From Mesorhizobium sp. (GTDB lineage: Bacteria; Pseudomonadota; Alphaproteobacteria; Rhizobiales; Rhizobiaceae), in assembly GCA_019509685.1 (NCBI GenBank), contig JAEKLU010000097.1, positions 1-11,050 on the forward strand: a stretch of 11,050 nt of DNA, written 5' to 3'. Position 1 is the stretch's first letter, and every line of letters starts with the position of its first letter. The notes under the pieces were generated by a model that searched no databases, was not told the origin of the DNA, and saw only the letters and a list, made by a program, of their open reading frames with translations. This document shows, piece by piece, positions 8,154-11,050 of the stretch. The position numbers and the translations under genes were made by a program.

Positions 8154-8171
8154 TAATAATGGAGATCGACG

Positions 8172-8750
8172 ATGCGGGTTAGTCGCAGTCAGGCAGAGCA
8201 GAACCGGCAAACCGTGATCGATGTGGCAAGCCGACTTTTCCGCGAGCGGGGATTCGACGGCATCGGCGTCAAGGATCTGATGGAAGGCGCCGGGCTGACC
8301 CAAGGCGCGTTTTACAAACAGTTCGCATCCAAGGACGACTTGGTGGCGCAGGCGTCCAGGCGGGCATTGGAAAGCTGCGCGAACCGGTGGTCGGCCGCGG
8401 TCGCGGCGAGCCCCGAGGACCCGCTTGGCGCATTGATCGACTTCTATCTCAGCACGGGGCACCGCGAAGAGAGGATGGACGGCTGCCCGGTGGTTGCGCT
8501 CGGCTCCGATGCCGCAAGGCAGGGCATCGAGGTGAAGGCCTCATTCGAAGCCGGGATCAGGGACTACCTCGAGATGCTCGGCCTTTGGGTTGACGAAGCT
8601 GAGGGCAAGGAGCGCGGCGGCAACGCCATGGCGATTCTTTCGACAATGGTCGGCGCGATGGTCCTCTCGCGCGCCGTCAACGATCCCGATCTCGCGAAGG
8701 CCTTTCTCGATGCCGCGGCCGATCAGGTGCGCGAGGCAGTCGCGGCTTGA
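8172..8750 (+). CDS. TetR/AcrR-family transcriptional repressor
   Basis: This is a dimeric ligand-responsive DNA-binding protein of 192 residues, the usual TetR length. The N-terminal helix-turn-helix domain spans about residues 8-55: helix 1 around QTVIDVASRLFRERGFDG, then IGVKDLMEGAGLTQGAFYKQ and FASKDDLV, a clear TetR signature. The C-terminal ligand/dimer domain contains MDGCPVVALGSDA with C104; the DGCP motif is common in one TetR subgroup, and the cysteine could be a reactive sensor (inference). The ATG at 8172 has GGAG 9 bases upstream. The fabF-like gene starts 44 bases after its stop, with the dehydrogenase gene following, so it probably controls these and itself through the inverted repeat upstream. 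The ligand is unknown. Confidence 0.94.
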   Translation: MRVSRSQAEQNRQTVIDVASRLFRERGFDGIGVKDLMEGAGLTQGAFYKQFASKDDLVAQASRRALESCANRWSAAVAASPEDPLGALIDFYLSTGHREERMDGCPVVALGSDAARQGIEVKASFEAGIRDYLEMLGLWVDEAEGKERGGNAMAILSTMVGAMVLSRAVNDPDLAKAFLDAAADQVREAVAA

Positions 8751-8794
8751 ACGGCGCGCAGCGCGGCCGACACGCCCAAGCGATAGGAGAACAG

Positions 8795-10090
8795 ATGCGA
8801 CGAATTGTGGTTACAGGCATGGGTGCGGTCACGCCCCTCGCCGCTGGTGTCGAAGCGTCATGGTCGCGCCTCCTGGCCGGTCGCTCGGGGCTTCGGAAGC
8901 TTCCCGACGACATGGTGGGAGACCTGCCGGCAAAGATCGGCGGCGTGGTTCCCTCCCTGGAGGAGGATCCCGAGGCCGGCTTCGATCCGAATGCTTTCCT
9001 GGCTCCGAAGGACCAGCGTAAAGTGGACCGCTTCATTCTCTTCGCGCTGGCAGCGGCGGAAGAGGCAATTGCCCAGGCGGGATGGAAGCCGGTCTCGGAA
9101 AACGATCGCGTCCGCACCGCGACGATTATCGCTTCGGGCGTCGGCGGCTTCCCCGCCATCACCGAGGCCGTGCGCACGGTTGACCAGCGCGGTGTCCGCC
9201 GTCTTTCACCCTTCACGGTGCCGTCCTTCCTGGTGAACCTCGCGGCGGGCCACATCTCTATCCGCTACGGTTTCAAAGGTGCGCTCGGCGCACCGGTGAC
9301 CGCGTGCGCTGCCGGCATTCAGGCGATCGGCGATGCGGCTCGTCTCATCCGCGCCAATGAAGCCGACATCGCCGTGTGCGGCGGGACCGAAGCCTGCATG
9401 AACGCCGTCAGCCTCGGCGGTTTTGCCGCCGCACGCTCGCTTTCGACGTCCTTCAACCATCGCCCTGAGGAGGCCTCTCGTCCTTTCGACGTATCGCGGG
9501 ACGGTTTCGTGATGGGCGAAGGAGCCGGCGTCCTGGTCATCGAGGAATTGAACCACGCGCTCGCGCGCGGCGCCAAGCCGCTCGCCGAGTTCGTCGGTTA
9601 CGGTACGACGGCGGATGCCCATCACGTCACGTCTGGTCCCGAGGACGGCGATGGCGCGCGTCGGGCCATGGAGATCGCAATTGCCCAGGCAGGTATTTCG
9701 CCGCGTGAGGTCGGCCATCTCAACGCGCACGCGACCTCCACGTCAGTCGGCGATCTGGGAGAAATGGCGGCGATCAAAAGCGTGTTCGGGGAAGATTACG
9801 GCATAGCGGTCAGCGGCACGAAATCGGCGACCGGGCATCTGCTCGGAGCCGCCGGCGGGCTTGGCGCGATCTTCACGATCCTGGCGCTCAGGGATCAGGT
9901 GGCACCGCCTACCCTCAATTTGAACACCCCTGATCCAGCGGGTGAAGGGATCGACTTCGTCGCAAACCGAGCCCGGCCAATGGAGGCGGAGTACGCAATC
10001 TCCAACGGCTTTGGCTTCGGAGGGGTCAACGCCAGCGCCCTATTCCGGCGCTGCGACGAAGAAGCTGTCCTGCGTGAGCGCCCTTCGTGA
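8795..10090 (+). CDS. Beta-ketoacyl-ACP synthase II-like condensing enzyme (FabF/KAS II paralogue)
   Basis: This condensing enzyme of the thiolase fold should join an acyl chain to malonyl-ACP with loss of CO2. From the ATG at 8795 (AGGAGA ribosome site, 6-base gap) it has 431 residues, a little above the 410-420 typical of FabF. The full triad is present: C171 in VTACAAGIQAIGDA, H312 in LNAHATSTSVGD and H348 in GTKSATGHLLGAAG with K343. Near the end is NGFGFGGVNAS. It departs from housekeeping FabF in having TACAAG where TACSTG/TACATG is usual and NAHAT where NAHGT is usual. An in-frame ATG at 8747 overlaps the TetR stop and would add 16 residues, but has no good ribosome site. With a private TetR regulator, a following SDR and no ACP or fabD nearby, it is more likely an accessory synthase than the essential FabF. 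Product unknown. Confidence 0.93.
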   Translation: MRRIVVTGMGAVTPLAAGVEASWSRLLAGRSGLRKLPDDMVGDLPAKIGGVVPSLEEDPEAGFDPNAFLAPKDQRKVDRFILFALAAAEEAIAQAGWKPVSENDRVRTATIIASGVGGFPAITEAVRTVDQRGVRRLSPFTVPSFLVNLAAGHISIRYGFKGALGAPVTACAAGIQAIGDAARLIRANEADIAVCGGTEACMNAVSLGGFAAARSLSTSFNHRPEEASRPFDVSRDGFVMGEGAGVLVIEELNHALARGAKPLAEFVGYGTTADAHHVTSGPEDGDGARRAMEIAIAQAGISPREVGHLNAHATSTSVGDLGEMAAIKSVFGEDYGIAVSGTKSATGHLLGAAGGLGAIFTILALRDQVAPPTLNLNTPDPAGEGIDFVANRARPMEAEYAISNGFGFGGVNASALFRRCDEEAVLRERPS

Positions 10091-10102
10091 TTGACGCTTT
10101 GC

Positions 10103-10131
10103 TTCAGTCTTTCTGCCTCTCCCGCTATAGT
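10103..10131 (+). promoter_or_regulatory. Possible promoter of the short-chain dehydrogenase gene
   Basis: In the 64-base gap between the fabF-like and SDR genes, TATAGT (10126-10131) is close to the -10 consensus, with a weak TTCAGT (10103-10108) 17 bases upstream. A start near 10138 would leave a short leader before the ATG at 10155. The gap is also small enough for simple read-through from the fabF-like gene. Only the -10 element is persuasive. Confidence 0.3.
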
Positions 10132-10154
10132 CCCACTCAAAGAAAGTGATTTCC

Positions 10155-10970
10155 ATGAATAAGATCAATCCTGGCGTTGCCATCGTCACAGGAGCATCCT
10201 CGGGCATCGGACATGCAACGGCCAACACCCTGCAGAGTGCGGGCTTTCGTGTGTTTGGCACCAGCCGTCGCGCGGCCTCGGCAAAAGCCGACGGCATTAC
10301 CATGCTGACGTGCGACGTGACCGACGAAACATCCGTATCGCAACTGGTCGACGACGTGCTGGCCGAAACGGGGCGCATCGACCTGCTTGTCAATAATGCC
10401 GGTATGGGCCTGTTTGGCGCGGCCGAGGAATCTTCGACCGTTCAAGCTCAGGCCCTGTTCGACGTGAACGTCTTCGGCGTTTTCCGAATGACAAACGCGG
10501 TCCTGCCGACGATGCGACGTCAGGGCGAGGGCAGAATCGTCAACGTGAGTTCGGTACAGGGGTTCATCCCCGCTCCCTATTTCGCGCTTTATGCCTCGAC
10601 CAAACACGCCATTGAGGGCTACTCCGAATCGCTGGACCACGAAGTGCGCCCTTTCGGAATTCGAGTGGCACTGGTCGAGCCCGCCTATACCCGCACGTTA
10701 TTCGAAGAAAGTCTCGCCACCCCGGATCAGTTGCTCGATATCTACAATACATCGCGCGCCGGCATGAAAGTTGCGGTGCGCAAAGCAATGGAAAATGGGG
10801 ATACGCCCGATGTGGTGGCCAAGACCGTTCTGGCGGCCGCGACCGATCCACAACCGAAGAGGCGTTATGCGGCGGGAAAAATGGCTCGCCAGGTCAGTCT
10901 CCTGCGCCGCTTCGTTCCCGCGTCCGCGTTCGACAAGAGCCTTCGGAAGCAACTCAGCCTGCCGGTCTGA
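10155..10970 (+). CDS. Classical short-chain dehydrogenase/reductase (SDR), NADP-type
   Basis: This cytoplasmic oxidoreductase of 271 residues acts on a carbonyl/hydroxyl substrate. The nucleotide-binding motif TGASSGIG is at 12-19, and TSRR at 36-39 places arginines after the second strand, favouring NADP(H). NNAG is at 80-83. The catalytic tetrad is N105 (DVNVFG), S133 (VSS), Y146 and K150 (YASTK). The usual PG after the sixth strand is PA (EPAYTRT). The C-terminal tail, rich in Arg/Lys after residue 230, resembles SDRs annotated only as oxidoreductase. A GTG at 10146 would add three residues; the ATG at 10155 is preferred although its ribosome site (GAAAG) is weak. Following a beta-ketoacyl synthase, reduction of a 3-ketoacyl or related product is plausible, but it lacks features that would identify it as FabG. 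A/T-ending codons seem somewhat commoner here than in the ABC operon. Confidence 0.93.
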   Translation: MNKINPGVAIVTGASSGIGHATANTLQSAGFRVFGTSRRAASAKADGITMLTCDVTDETSVSQLVDDVLAETGRIDLLVNNAGMGLFGAAEESSTVQAQALFDVNVFGVFRMTNAVLPTMRRQGEGRIVNVSSVQGFIPAPYFALYASTKHAIEGYSESLDHEVRPFGIRVALVEPAYTRTLFEESLATPDQLLDIYNTSRAGMKVAVRKAMENGDTPDVVAKTVLAAATDPQPKRRYAAGKMARQVSLLRRFVPASAFDKSLRKQLSLPV

Positions 10971-11050
10971 TTTTCGTTATCAATGAGGGCAAGCTCGCCA
11001 ATTCGAAGCGCCGCTCACCATTCTCGATCAAGCCCGCGACGTTGGAGTTA
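10954..11050 (-). CDS. Possible C-terminal fragment of an unidentified minus-strand gene
   Basis: A minus-strand frame is open from the right edge to a TGA at 10954-10956, coding about 31 residues that include NVAGLIENGERRFELA and end ITKIRPAG. Third positions are mostly G/C, as in real genes of this window. It would be convergent with the SDR gene and overlap its last 17 bases. No family is recognisable from this fragment, and at this length an open frame by chance is quite possible. No good alternative plus-strand gene start is seen in the 80 bases after the SDR stop. Confidence 0.25.
   Translation of the reverse strand, partial: NSNVAGLIENGERRFELASLPSLITKIRPAG

Overview
This is a GC-rich, densely packed window with strong G/C third-position codon use and Shine-Dalgarno-led genes. 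Gene content and order (a MalK/SmoK-type carbohydrate ABC operon with an AraC regulator and a polyol dehydrogenase, plus a FabF paralogue) resemble an alphaproteobacterial chromosome or megaplasmid, most likely a rhizobial one of the Mesorhizobium/Rhizobium kind. That placement is inference from protein style and was not tested by search.

Left block (positions 1 to about 6255, all minus strand). Read in the direction of transcription it is an AraC-family regulator, a periplasmic solute-binding protein, two MalF/MalG-type permeases, a zinc-type medium-chain polyol dehydrogenase, and the ATPase, which runs off the left edge. Spacing after the binding protein is tight: the two permeases overlap by ATGA, the dehydrogenase starts 16 bases after the second permease, and the ATPase starts 3 bases after the dehydrogenase. 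The one sizeable internal gap, 106 bases after the binding-protein gene, holds a strong hairpin with a short T run that probably sets the binding protein to permease expression ratio. Together the genes describe uptake of a sugar alcohol (xylitol, sorbitol, mannitol or arabinitol type) and its first oxidation to a ketose under AraC-type control. The exact substrate cannot be read from sequence.

Middle (about 6256 to 7933). A divergent intergenic region leads to a plus-strand MATE multidrug/Na+ antiporter of full length. Just past its stop lies a GC-rich hairpin whose T run faces minus-strand transcription.

Right block (about 7960 to the end). A small unrecognised basic ORF of 40 codons lies on the minus strand, directly upstream of that hairpin and divergent from a TetR/AcrR regulator. 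An imperfect inverted repeat, a candidate TetR operator, sits between their starts. After the TetR gene come a FabF-like beta-ketoacyl-ACP synthase with an intact Cys-His-His triad and an NADP-type short-chain dehydrogenase. These look like a small regulated fatty-acyl or ketide-modifying cassette. At the right edge a possible C-terminal fragment of an unidentified minus-strand gene overlaps the end of the dehydrogenase gene.

No rRNA, tRNA, CRISPR array, insertion sequence or phage gene was seen. Most of the window is ordinary metabolism and transport. The least explained parts are the small ORF with its terminator, the TetR/FabF/SDR cassette with its operator-like repeat, and the regulatory hairpin inside the ABC operon.
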